Below, piece by piece: positions 1 to 6,542 of a stretch of DNA of 22,792 bases. The stretch covers positions 1 to 22,792 of the forward strand of contig CAYZMH010000058.1 in assembly GCA_964479445.1 (NCBI GenBank). Direction: 5' to 3'. The stretch comes from CAYZMH01 sp964479445 (lineage in GTDB: Bacteria > Bacteroidota > Bacteroidia > Bacteroidales > GCA-2748055). The notes beneath the pieces are model-generated. The model ran no database searches. It worked only from the letters and a program-made list of their open reading frames with translations, and was not told where the DNA came from. A program made the position numbers and the translations under genes. Position 1 is the stretch's first letter. Each line of letters opens with the position of its first letter.

Positions 1-171
1 ATCCGGCTTGGGTAACTCCCCTGCTGTTTTTACCACATAGTCCTCATATTGTTCTGCGTTGTAACGGATAATTCGAATCCGGGCCTCTGCCATTTTCTGT
101 TCGCCCAGGAAAATATAGGAGCCCGGGGCTTTTCCCTTTAATTGAGTGCGGTTCCTGATAAATCGTGCCAT
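1..171 (-). CDS. corA: CorA-family magnesium/cobalt transporter, N-terminal fragment
   Basis: The minus strand opens with an ATG at 171 and stays open to the window edge, giving 57 residues; the 3' part of the gene lies outside. The N-terminus reads MARFIRNRTQLKGKAPGS, followed by YIFLGEQKMAEARIRIIRYN. This matches the start of Bacteroidota CorA proteins, in which a basic stretch and a PGS-hydrophobic-GE/K segment precede the cytoplasmic funnel domain. CorA forms a pentameric inner-membrane channel for Mg2+ (also Co2+, Ni2+). The diagnostic GMN motif and the transmembrane helices would be downstream and cannot be seen, so the call rests on the N-terminus alone. There is no clear Shine-Dalgarno sequence before the ATG. 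A remnant of an mscS-type channel gene ends 23 bases upstream on the same strand. Confidence 0.72.
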   Translation of the reverse strand, partial: MARFIRNRTQLKGKAPGSYIFLGEQKMAEARIRIIRYNAEQYEDYVVKTAGELPKPD

Positions 172-194
172 GAGATGTGTTATGTTTATTTCAT

Positions 195-320
195 TTACTG
201 GCCTGTAAACCCTTTTAGGATTTGCTCCTTTACACTCCGGACATGCAGATCACGCTGCGGGAATGGGATCTCGGTGCCGGCTTCTTTGATCAACCGGTTG
301 ATCATGTTATTCTTTTAAGG
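195..320 (-). pseudogene. 3' remnant of an MscS-family mechanosensitive channel gene
   Basis: Read on the minus strand, bases 305 to 195 encode MINRLIKEAGTEIPFPQRDL followed by HVRSVKEQILKGFTGQ and a TAA stop. The INRLIKEAG-x-EIPFPQRDLH pattern is the characteristic C-terminal segment of MscS channels (E. coli MscS has ...AAGISFPYPQMDV in the same place). The rest of the channel is missing: an in-frame TAA lies at 315-317, and no transmembrane or beta-domain sequence is recognisable further upstream. A short in-frame stretch beyond that stop reads EIYFVDNP, which resembles the beta-domain FWVDNP segment but could be chance. I read this as a gene that lost its 5' part by deletion or insertion. 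The ATG at 305 could still start a 36-residue peptide, but there is no reason to think it is functional. Confidence 0.62.
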
Positions 321-595
321 ATTATCAACGAAATAAATTTCTTCATTTCTATAAACAAATATAATAAAACCGGCATTGGAAATCCCCGATCGTATGATTC
401 CCTTATTTTTCAGGATTTTGTAACATGAAGTCCGCAGGTGAAGGAAATCCTGGCTTTTAAACCCAACGCTACCTTCATAATGCACTGAAAATGCATGACT
501 CCGTTTTCAGGAATACCTTCAAGATCACCTGGGCCATCCAACTCACCCTAATTTTCTTACCTTTGTTTCTGACTATTTAGCAGAAAAAGTTATCT
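321..595. other. Gene-poor stretch upstream of the CotH-like gene
   Basis: No convincing gene was found in about 275 bases. The only open frame here is the 68-codon plus-strand frame 222-428, which is the antisense of the mscS remnant. A short inverted repeat (ATGCA ... TGCAT) lies near 479-494. A TAATTTTC sequence at 549-556 is one base short of the Bacteroidota -7 consensus TAnnTTTG and could serve the gene starting at 596, but no -33 TTTG sits at the right distance. Confidence 0.4.
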
Positions 596-2824
596 ATGGA
601 ACACGTGGTGAATGCCGGGCCGCTGGTGAAATACGGCGGAAAAGCGGGAATAATTACAACGGTCTTATTTCTCGTTGTCAACCTGGTCAGCGGACAGTCT
701 ACCGATCACTGGGAGTCCATGACCTATGAAGGAATGGAAGTTACCTACCTGGTACCTCAATCTGAACTTCCTTCCAACTGGAATGAACCCTCATTCAATG
801 ATGGATCCTGGGATACCGGCATAACCGGTATCGGTTACGGGGACGGTGATGACCAGACAACCGTGGATCCCTGTATCTCGGTATACCTCCGCTACCCCAT
901 CAGCATCCAGGATACGGCAAAGATCACCTCCCTCCTGCTCGATATGGACTTTGACGATGCATTCGCGGCCTATCTCAACGGCATCGAGATCGCCCGGTAC
1001 AACCTGGGAGAACCAGGAAGTGCTACCACCTGGGACCAGCAATCAGACGGCTATCATGAAGCGCTGCTCTACCAGGGCCAACTACCCATGCGATTTAATC
1101 TTCACGATTCGCTGGCTGATGCCCTCCGGCCGGGAAACAACATCCTGGCTGTTGAAGTGCACAACCACTCTGTCAGCTCATCCGATCTGACAGCCAATGC
1201 CTGGCTCCAGGCTGGAATCGAAGATGCTACCCGCATCTTTTCCCAGGTCCCCGGCTGGTTTGTCCCCCCTGTCAGCCAGGCATCCAACCTGCCGGTAATC
1301 GCTATTAACACGAACGGACAAACCATTCCCGACGAACCGAGGATCACGGCCCATATGGGAATTATCGACAACGGACAGGGCAACCTGAACCACCCTTCGG
1401 ACATTCCCACTGTGTACGACGGACGCATCAGCATCGAACTCCGGGGCGAATCCACCCTCATGTTTCCCAAAAAATCGTACCGCATCGAAACGCAACTCCC
1501 CGATGGCAGCAATTTCAATCTCCCGCTGCTGGGTTTTCCAGAAGAGAACGACTGGATCCTCTATGCCCCTTACAGCGATAAATCCATGTTGCGCAACGTG
1601 ATCACCTACACCCTCTACGAGCAGATGGGGAATTACGCCCCCCGCACCCGGTACGTGGAAGTGTACCTGAACGACCAGTACCAGGGTGTCTATGTTTTCA
1701 TGGAAAAGATCAAGCAGGACGACGACCGGGTGAATATCGCCAAGATCACCCCCTCCGATACCTCCCCTTCCGATATCAGCGGGGGATACATCTTCCGCAT
1801 CGATAAGACCACCAACATGGATCCCTCGGAATACTGGACCTCCATGGTCGATGCTCCCCACGGGAATCACGAACGCATCACCTTCCAGTATTACGATCCC
1901 GGCCGGGAGGAACTACTTCCCGAACAGGCCACCTACCTGCGCACATGGATCGGTGAAGTGGAAGAGGTCCTGGCCTCCTCCTATTTCAAAGACCCCCAGG
2001 CAGGGTACCGGCAATACCTTGAAGTCCCCTCCTTCATCGATCACATGATCCTGAACGAGCTTTCCAAAGATGTGGACGCCTACCGGCTGAGCTCCTATTT
2101 CTACAAGCACAAGGACATCCACGGGAACAAGATTGTAGCCGGTCCGCCCTGGGATTATAACCTCACCTACGGGAACATGGATTACGGCGACGATATCCGT
2201 GAAACGTACAACTGGCTCTACGACAAATGGCTGAGTCCGTGGTGGTGGGAAAGGCTCATGGAAGACCCCTGGTACCGTAACCAGCTCTATTGCAGGTGGG
2301 ACACCCTCCATGCAGAGCTGATCAACCAGGAGGCCATTTTTCAGATGATCGACAGCAGCATCAGTGAACTCGGGGATGCGGTTACCCGGAACTACCAGCG
2401 ATGGCCGGTGCTGGGCACCTACGTCTGGCCCAACCACTTCATTGGTCAGACCTACGAAGAAGAGGTGGAATTCCTGAAAAGCTGGATTGCCGACCGGATC
2501 GGCTGGCTCAATACTCGCTGGGGTGGATACTGCGAACCTTCACAGGTCTCCGCTATCACCAGGCAGGACAACCGCATCCGGGTCTATCCCAATCCCTCCG
2601 ATCTCACCCGCCTTCACCTCGTCCTTCCGGAACAGGTCAGCACTCCCCTCCGGGTAACCCTCACCGATATGCAGGGGAAGATCGCCTGGCAGGGAACTGT
2701 CGTTTCGCAGGATACCGGAAACCGGGTTACCCTCCCAGGCCTGGAACAACTTCCTGCAGGGGTCTATTTCCTGAAGGCGGAAACCGGAGAACAACGCTGG
2801 TACACCAGGGTGATATCTGACTAA
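596..2824 (+). CDS. Secreted CotH-family kinase-like protein with T9SS sorting domain
   Basis: The product has 742 residues. Residues 1-33 form a signal peptide (hydrophobic core IITTVLFLVVNLVSG, cleavage before QS). Residues about 38-215 form a beta-sandwich module of the galactose-binding-like type often placed before CotH (SFNDGSWDTG, AYLNGIEIAR, GNNILAVEVHN). The CotH domain runs from about 232 to 640: it has the FPKKSYRIE lysine segment (290-298), FMEKIK (368-373), the GGYIFRIDK strand and the GPPWDYN motif (516-522), whose Asp520 corresponds to the metal-binding Asp of CotH kinases. A T9SS type A sorting domain follows from about 661 (VYPNPS ... LPAGVYFLKAETG). CotH proteins are atypical secreted kinases first known from Bacillus spore coat. 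Here the protein should be displayed on or released from the cell surface. It converges on the DUF2490 gene with a 4-base overlap of the 3' ends, and lies beside VTC and DUF4956 genes. The substrate is unknown. Confidence 0.88.
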   Translation: MEHVVNAGPLVKYGGKAGIITTVLFLVVNLVSGQSTDHWESMTYEGMEVTYLVPQSELPSNWNEPSFNDGSWDTGITGIGYGDGDDQTTVDPCISVYLRYPISIQDTAKITSLLLDMDFDDAFAAYLNGIEIARYNLGEPGSATTWDQQSDGYHEALLYQGQLPMRFNLHDSLADALRPGNNILAVEVHNHSVSSSDLTANAWLQAGIEDATRIFSQVPGWFVPPVSQASNLPVIAINTNGQTIPDEPRITAHMGIIDNGQGNLNHPSDIPTVYDGRISIELRGESTLMFPKKSYRIETQLPDGSNFNLPLLGFPEENDWILYAPYSDKSMLRNVITYTLYEQMGNYAPRTRYVEVYLNDQYQGVYVFMEKIKQDDDRVNIAKITPSDTSPSDISGGYIFRIDKTTNMDPSEYWTSMVDAPHGNHERITFQYYDPGREELLPEQATYLRTWIGEVEEVLASSYFKDPQAGYRQYLEVPSFIDHMILNELSKDVDAYRLSSYFYKHKDIHGNKIVAGPPWDYNLTYGNMDYGDDIRETYNWLYDKWLSPWWWERLMEDPWYRNQLYCRWDTLHAELINQEAIFQMIDSSISELGDAVTRNYQRWPVLGTYVWPNHFIGQTYEEEVEFLKSWIADRIGWLNTRWGGYCEPSQVSAITRQDNRIRVYPNPSDLTRLHLVLPEQVSTPLRVTLTDMQGKIAWQGTVVSQDTGNRVTLPGLEQLPAGVYFLKAETGEQRWYTRVISD

Positions 2825-3564
2825 AGTTTCAACGTCAACCCGGCACCCAGGATGTGTGCCAGGAGGGGATCGGAAACGTTGAACTCATTCTCCAGCTTAT
2901 AGAATAATTCCAACTCTGAAGTGGTGGAAAGCAGCAGATCCAACCCCACTTCGTACCGTACCTTGTAGAATTGAGCTCCTTGCTCCCGGTTCAGATGCCG
3001 GTAAATTTCGGCGGTTGCAAAAGGGGTGAAACGGGTGCCAAATATGTGATAGGATAATCCCGCCCGGTTACGATTCACCAGCTTGTTCTCGTAAAGCACT
3101 TCAGCCTCCGCCAGGTGATCATCCATCCCATACTGGATGCGGCTCCTCAATCCCAACTCCAGGGTACCCAGGTCATACTCATAATCCAGGTCTCCGTTCA
3201 ACCGGAATCTCGAATCGTAATAGGCTTCGTCCTTCACAACCTGGTAACGAACCCCACCGGAAACACCAAAACCGGCTGGAAGATCATAATCCACCTTTCC
3301 GGTTACCATGCTGCGATCAAACACTCCAAGGTTCCCCTTCATCCGTTGTTGCAGATCAAGCGCCAACTCCAGGTCACCCGTAACCTCCCGCTCCAGCTGG
3401 ATCCGTGCCCAACCCTGCAAATCCTGGTCCTGGGCCGTTCCGGGTACACCCTGAACAAACAATACCATCAGCACCAGAAGCCTCAGCCTCAGCCTCAGTT
3501 TCCTGTAAACACACTGTTCAATCCTCGCCATCATCCCGTTCATCCGTTTCATCATCTGCTGCAT
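2821..3564 (-). CDS. DUF2490-type outer-membrane beta-barrel protein
   Basis: The product has 247 residues from the ATG at 3564. In-frame ATGs at 3555, 3552, 3543, 3534 and 3531 are alternatives, and the signal peptide favours one of the last two. The signal sequence contains an unusual Leu-Arg alternation (LRLRLRLL) encoded by a CTCAGC-type hexamer repeat, then a hydrophobic core and cleavage near GTAQ/D. The mature part is built of alternating strands (LQGWARIQLEREV, FGVSGGVRYQVV, LELGLRSRIQYGM, FTPFATAEIYRHL, SELELFYKLENEF) and ends in LGAGLTLKL. This is the pattern of DUF2490, a family of small outer-membrane barrels of unknown function. It is the last gene of the minus-strand operon and its start overlaps the end of the DUF4956 gene. 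An outer-membrane partner or anchor for the locus is an inference. Confidence 0.75.
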   Translation of the reverse strand: MQQMMKRMNGMMARIEQCVYRKLRLRLRLLVLMVLFVQGVPGTAQDQDLQGWARIQLEREVTGDLELALDLQQRMKGNLGVFDRSMVTGKVDYDLPAGFGVSGGVRYQVVKDEAYYDSRFRLNGDLDYEYDLGTLELGLRSRIQYGMDDHLAEAEVLYENKLVNRNRAGLSYHIFGTRFTPFATAEIYRHLNREQGAQFYKVRYEVGLDLLLSTTSELELFYKLENEFNVSDPLLAHILGAGLTLKL

Positions 3565-4177
3565 TCATGATATTATCGGACTCATAGTAATAGAGATACA
3601 CCCTCGCCGTATCGCGCAGGAAATCCACCCTTCCTACCTCAACCCGGTTGATAACCAACCCGGTACGCTGCTCAAGATCCCTCTTAAGCTCTTCCCGCTG
3701 ACCTGGCTTGATCAGTTCAATCCTGTCATAGGTGATCACTTTCCTGGATTCATGGCGAAGGAAAAAGACCCGCTCCAGCAGGAAGGTCAGGATCAGGAGG
3801 ACCAGGTTGGAAAAAAGAACTTCCCACATGTGTACCCGCCAATCCGACAGCGCATTGATAACCGATACCCCGATGACCAGGAAGAGATAGGTCATCTCCC
3901 GGATAGGGATCTGCCGGGTTCGATACCGGATGATCCCGAAAATGGCAAATAATCCGAGTGCGAATCCCAGTCCGAGGTTTATACTCTCCAGAAGGAAGCA
4001 TATGAAAAAGACCACGAAGGAGATCATCAGGTAGGTAAAAAGATAATCTTTTCGCTGAGTCGACCGGTAATACAATAACCACACAAGAATCCCGATCACG
4101 ATCAGGTTAAAACTAAACCGGATAAACATATCCGGAAAATTTCCGCTGGAAAGTAGTAGTTCGTTCAGTAGTATCAC
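3518..4177 (-). CDS. DUF4956 integral membrane protein
   Basis: The product has 219 residues with about five membrane segments between residues 17 and 135, then a soluble C-terminal alpha/beta part (KVITYDRIELIKPGQREELKRD, ending in an acidic tail). The core LGFALGLFAIFGIIRYRT followed by IPIREMTYLFLVIGVSVINA is the hallmark of DUF4956, a family whose genes commonly sit next to VTC-domain genes. The start chosen is GTG at 4177, which shares GTGA with the TGA stop of the VTC gene, a typical arrangement for translational coupling. The first ATG in frame is at residue 17 and would cut into the first hydrophobic segment. Function is unknown; by context it is the likely membrane partner of the VTC-domain enzyme. 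Confidence 0.85.
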   Translation of the reverse strand: MILLNELLLSSGNFPDMFIRFSFNLIVIGILVWLLYYRSTQRKDYLFTYLMISFVVFFICFLLESINLGLGFALGLFAIFGIIRYRTRQIPIREMTYLFLVIGVSVINALSDWRVHMWEVLFSNLVLLILTFLLERVFFLRHESRKVITYDRIELIKPGQREELKRDLEQRTGLVINRVEVGRVDFLRDTARVYLYYYESDNIMNAADDETDERDDGED

Positions 4178-4974
4178 AATGTATTTTTTATAGAGTGTTC
4201 ATTAAGTCCTTTTTCATTGATGCGATCCACGCGCCGGAGCAACTCCTTGAACCGGTTAAACGGAACACCGGGAATGAGCTTGGCAACCCCGATGCAGTAT
4301 TTGCTGAACTGGCTGGGACGAATATGCCAACCGTGCAGCTGTTTACTCAGGGGGGATTGCCTGACAGGTCCCTCGCGTTTTACCTCGGCAACCGAAATAC
4401 CCCGCAGGTCAACCCCCTCTCCATTCTCTGCCTTTTGGATCTGCAGGTCAAAATCGATCGTGATCCGCTCCTTCTCCTCTTTACTGATCAGGGTAATGCG
4501 ACGAAAGCTGTTCCGGATCACGGGATGAAGGTGGGCTTCTTCGAACGGACTATAAGTGGAGAGGAACTCCTCTTCTTCACTCAGCAGGAACCGCTCCGCT
4601 CCTTCACACTGCACCCGGCTCTTATCGGTAACCCCCTTGTTATCTTTTCTCTTGACCTCCAGAAACACGGTATCGGAAGTAGTATATCTGCGGAACCGCA
4701 CCTTGTGCCGCTCCCGTTTCCCGCGATGATGCATCCTGTACATATCCAGGTCATCGGTGTCGTAATAGAGCGTCTCATACTCCTGTCCCCGCATATCCCC
4801 GATCTCAAGCACCCGGTAGCGATCCTCCAGGACGCTGAGAAGCTCAGGAACAATCTGAACCGGGAAAAGATATTTTAAATCATGCCGGTTCATTAACCTG
4901 ACCTCATCCAGTTGATCGAGACCAATGGAATCATACTTCTCCAGGGTCTCACTGATCATCTCCATGATACTCAT
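4174..4974 (-). CDS. VTC-domain (polyphosphate polymerase-like) protein
   Basis: The product has 266 residues from the ATG at 4974. That start is preferred over the ATG at 4980 because an AAGGAG sequence (minus strand, about 4983-4988) lies at good spacing from it and only one base from the other. VTC-fold landmarks are visible in order: NRHDLKYLF (catalytic-type Lys34, with Asp replacing the usual Glu of R-x-E-x-KY), YETLYYDTDDLDMYR, the KVRFRRY arginines (about 93-96), VFLEVKRK, the IRNSFRR arginines, ERITIDFDL, ISVAEVKRE (Glu197) and FSKYCIG (Lys215, equivalent to the conserved late lysine of Vtc4). In yeast this tunnel domain makes polyphosphate from ATP. The bacterial proteins are annotated as polyphosphate polymerase domain proteins but their product is less certain. 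No SPX domain and no membrane segment are present, so DUF4956 may supply the membrane part. The start overlaps the preceding gene by 26 bases. Confidence 0.85.
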   Translation of the reverse strand: MSIMEMISETLEKYDSIGLDQLDEVRLMNRHDLKYLFPVQIVPELLSVLEDRYRVLEIGDMRGQEYETLYYDTDDLDMYRMHHRGKRERHKVRFRRYTTSDTVFLEVKRKDNKGVTDKSRVQCEGAERFLLSEEEEFLSTYSPFEEAHLHPVIRNSFRRITLISKEEKERITIDFDLQIQKAENGEGVDLRGISVAEVKREGPVRQSPLSKQLHGWHIRPSQFSKYCIGVAKLIPGVPFNRFKELLRRVDRINEKGLNEHSIKNTL

Positions 4975-5410
4975 ACACATACTCCTTCTTCTTATACAAC
5001 CGGTCCTTATGATCGTAATACTCTTTCCGTATCAATAATCGGTCGCGGTAAAAATATACTTTCCGCTCCTCCTGCTCCCCATCGGCATCCAGTTCAAACT
5101 CCTCAATCATATCCCCGTTTTTGTCATACCGGTACCGTTCCCAGTTATCCAGTTCCCCCTCCCTGGTATACTCCTGAACCTCCACCAGCCGTCCGAGCGT
5201 ATCATACATCTCGCGCTGCTCCACTACCGGTTCGGTGAGTCCTTCGGAAAGGAAATACTCCTCCACCACCTGTTTTCTGACCTGGTGTTCTTTCAATACC
5301 TCCTCTGACTGAGCATGCACCAGCCCCACACCTGTCCGGAGAACCAGGAACACGATGAGAAATCCCTTCATGTTACTGGTTATTAAATGATAAAGCCTGT
5401 TTCGATTCAT
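4949..5410 (-). CDS. Secreted YD-repeat-like protein of unknown function
   Basis: The product has 153 residues from the ATG at 5410. An ATG at 5371 starts the more usual signal peptide MKGFLIVFLVLRTGVGLVHA/QS and may be the real start. The mature part is highly charged and consists of repeated strand-turn units: YDTLGRLVEVQEYT, YRYDKNGDMIEEFEL, VYFYRDRLLIRKEYYD, DRLYKKKEYVYEY. These resemble YD/RHS-type or MORN-like beta repeats, which suggests a small beta-sheet protein in the periplasm or at the surface. I do not recognise a named family. It lies 11 bases after the lipoprotein gene and overlaps the start of the VTC gene, so it is surely part of the same operon. Confidence 0.7.
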   Translation of the reverse strand: MNRNRLYHLITSNMKGFLIVFLVLRTGVGLVHAQSEEVLKEHQVRKQVVEEYFLSEGLTEPVVEQREMYDTLGRLVEVQEYTREGELDNWERYRYDKNGDMIEEFELDADGEQEERKVYFYRDRLLIRKEYYDHKDRLYKKKEYVYEYHGDDQ

Positions 5411-5421
5411 CTGTTTCCGAT

Positions 5422-6189
5422 TTACAATTGTTCAATCATCATCTCACCCACATCCACAATATCCCCCTCCTCTTCAATCGTGGCCTGGCGGGTCTCCTCA
5501 ATATCCTGGGTACCACCGGTAACATCCTCGGAATAAACGTATACCATATAATCCCCCGGGATCAGGTTCCTGAACTCAAAATACCCGTCATACCCCGTAC
5601 GTATCCGTTCATCATAATAAAGATGTTTGCCATATACCAGGTAAACCTCCTGTTCCTGCGCATAGGTAATGTCTTTGACTTCCAGGTTGGGCCAGGAAGA
5701 GCTGTTTTTATAATTGATAACCTTGACCACCCCTTTGATCACACCCGAACCGTCATCGAAGTCCAGGGTCTCAAAACGAATGAGTTTGCCCATATCATGC
5801 TGCTCCCCCTTGTCAATGCTGACCTGGTGTGATATCACCTGCTCTTCCCGTTCAGCAGTAAGCGTATCCTCCGATTCATAGTACACCGTGTAATCACCGC
5901 GTCGCAACCAGGAAAATCGGAAGCTTCCGCCATTGCTTGCATCTACATCATCTCCCACGAATGATTCATCTCCATAGAGGATAGAAACTTTCTCATCCAC
6001 CGCCGGTTCTTCCTTGATCATCATGGAATAATCATCATTGTAGTACTGTGTTACCAGGGTACCGCTGATACTCGAAGTTCCTCCCTCTCCTTCTTCATTG
6101 ACACAACCGCCGGCCAGAAAAAGAACCGACACAAGGATACCCATACTGAACCATCTTACCCGATGGTGAAGTGCTTTTTTGCCTGACAT
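5422..6189 (-). CDS. Lipoprotein with two carboxypeptidase-regulatory-like domains
   Basis: The product has 255 residues. The N-terminus ends in the lipobox LAGGC (Cys29), so this is a lipoprotein. The residues after the Cys (VNEEGEGG) are acidic, like the lipoprotein export signal that sends Bacteroidota lipoproteins to the cell surface. The mature part contains a duplicated beta-sandwich domain of the prealbumin-like/carboxypeptidase regulatory type: GGSFRFSWLRRGDYTVYYES in the first copy matches GYFEFRNLIPGDYMVYVYS in the second. Such domains usually mediate binding or act as structural spacers. It is the first gene of a five-gene minus-strand operon leading to the VTC, DUF4956 and DUF2490 genes. 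Direct function is unknown; a surface binding or scaffold subunit is plausible. Confidence 0.78.
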   Translation of the reverse strand: MSGKKALHHRVRWFSMGILVSVLFLAGGCVNEEGEGGTSSISGTLVTQYYNDDYSMMIKEEPAVDEKVSILYGDESFVGDDVDASNGGSFRFSWLRRGDYTVYYESEDTLTAEREEQVISHQVSIDKGEQHDMGKLIRFETLDFDDGSGVIKGVVKVINYKNSSSWPNLEVKDITYAQEQEVYLVYGKHLYYDERIRTGYDGYFEFRNLIPGDYMVYVYSEDVTGGTQDIEETRQATIEEEGDIVDVGEMMIEQL

Positions 6190-6542
6190 ATGTTCTGCTC
6201 GTTATAGATCTGCTTCTTTCAAAATTACGAAAAATAGCGGAGAGTGTTAAGAAATAGACCTCTCCCATTAATCAACCCTATGCAATTCGAGACACGAAAA
6301 TAGTGTAAAGAATTAAAATAAAATTAATGAATCATTAACCTTCTCTACACATTGACCCCGTGGCAACATGCATGAGTGGTGCATTGCGTAAGGTTCTTCA
6401 TCTGAACTCCCTCAATACAATGAAGTTGGAGATGCCTGCCGGAGACCGGATTTCTTTTTTGTAAAAAGCGGTAAACACAAAGTGAAAAAACTTGCAATAA
6501 AACCTTTTAACAACCACCTTTGTTGGTACCAAACCGAGGTGT
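6190..6542. other. Divergent intergenic region
   Basis: This stretch of 353 bases separates the minus-strand lipoprotein operon from the plus-strand amidohydrolase gene, so it must hold both promoters. It is AT-rich around 6300-6340. A short inverted repeat (ATGCA ... TGCAT) lies near 6368-6384, and a 10-base palindrome TTGGTACCAA near 6525-6534, just before the amidohydrolase start, could be an operator. No gene, RNA or mobile element was recognised. Confidence 0.4.
6220..6227 (-). promoter_or_regulatory. Candidate -7 promoter element of the VTC/DUF4956 operon
   Basis: On the minus strand these bases read TAATTTTG, a full match to the Bacteroidota -7 consensus TAnnTTTG, about 31 bases upstream of the lipoprotein start codon. 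The region about 20 bases further upstream lacks a clear TTTG -33 box, so the call is tentative. Confidence 0.4.

Noticed and set aside
285..306. An 18-base perfect palindrome TGATCAACCGGTTGATCA
   Set aside because: It falls inside the mscS remnant and is explained by codons for INRLIK; there is no sign that it is a site.
1178..1870. A 230-codon minus-strand frame inside the CotH-like gene
   Set aside because: The plus-strand frame has clear CotH motifs and a continuous reading frame; the antisense frame has no recognisable features.
3478..3501. CTCAGC hexamer repeat, possible microsatellite
   Set aside because: Only about three copies, in frame, encoding Leu-Arg alternation in a signal peptide; too short to claim phase variation.
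4195..4878. A 227-codon plus-strand frame opposite the VTC gene
   Set aside because: The minus strand carries conserved VTC motifs over the same stretch, and the plus frame is uniform antisense sequence without family pattern.
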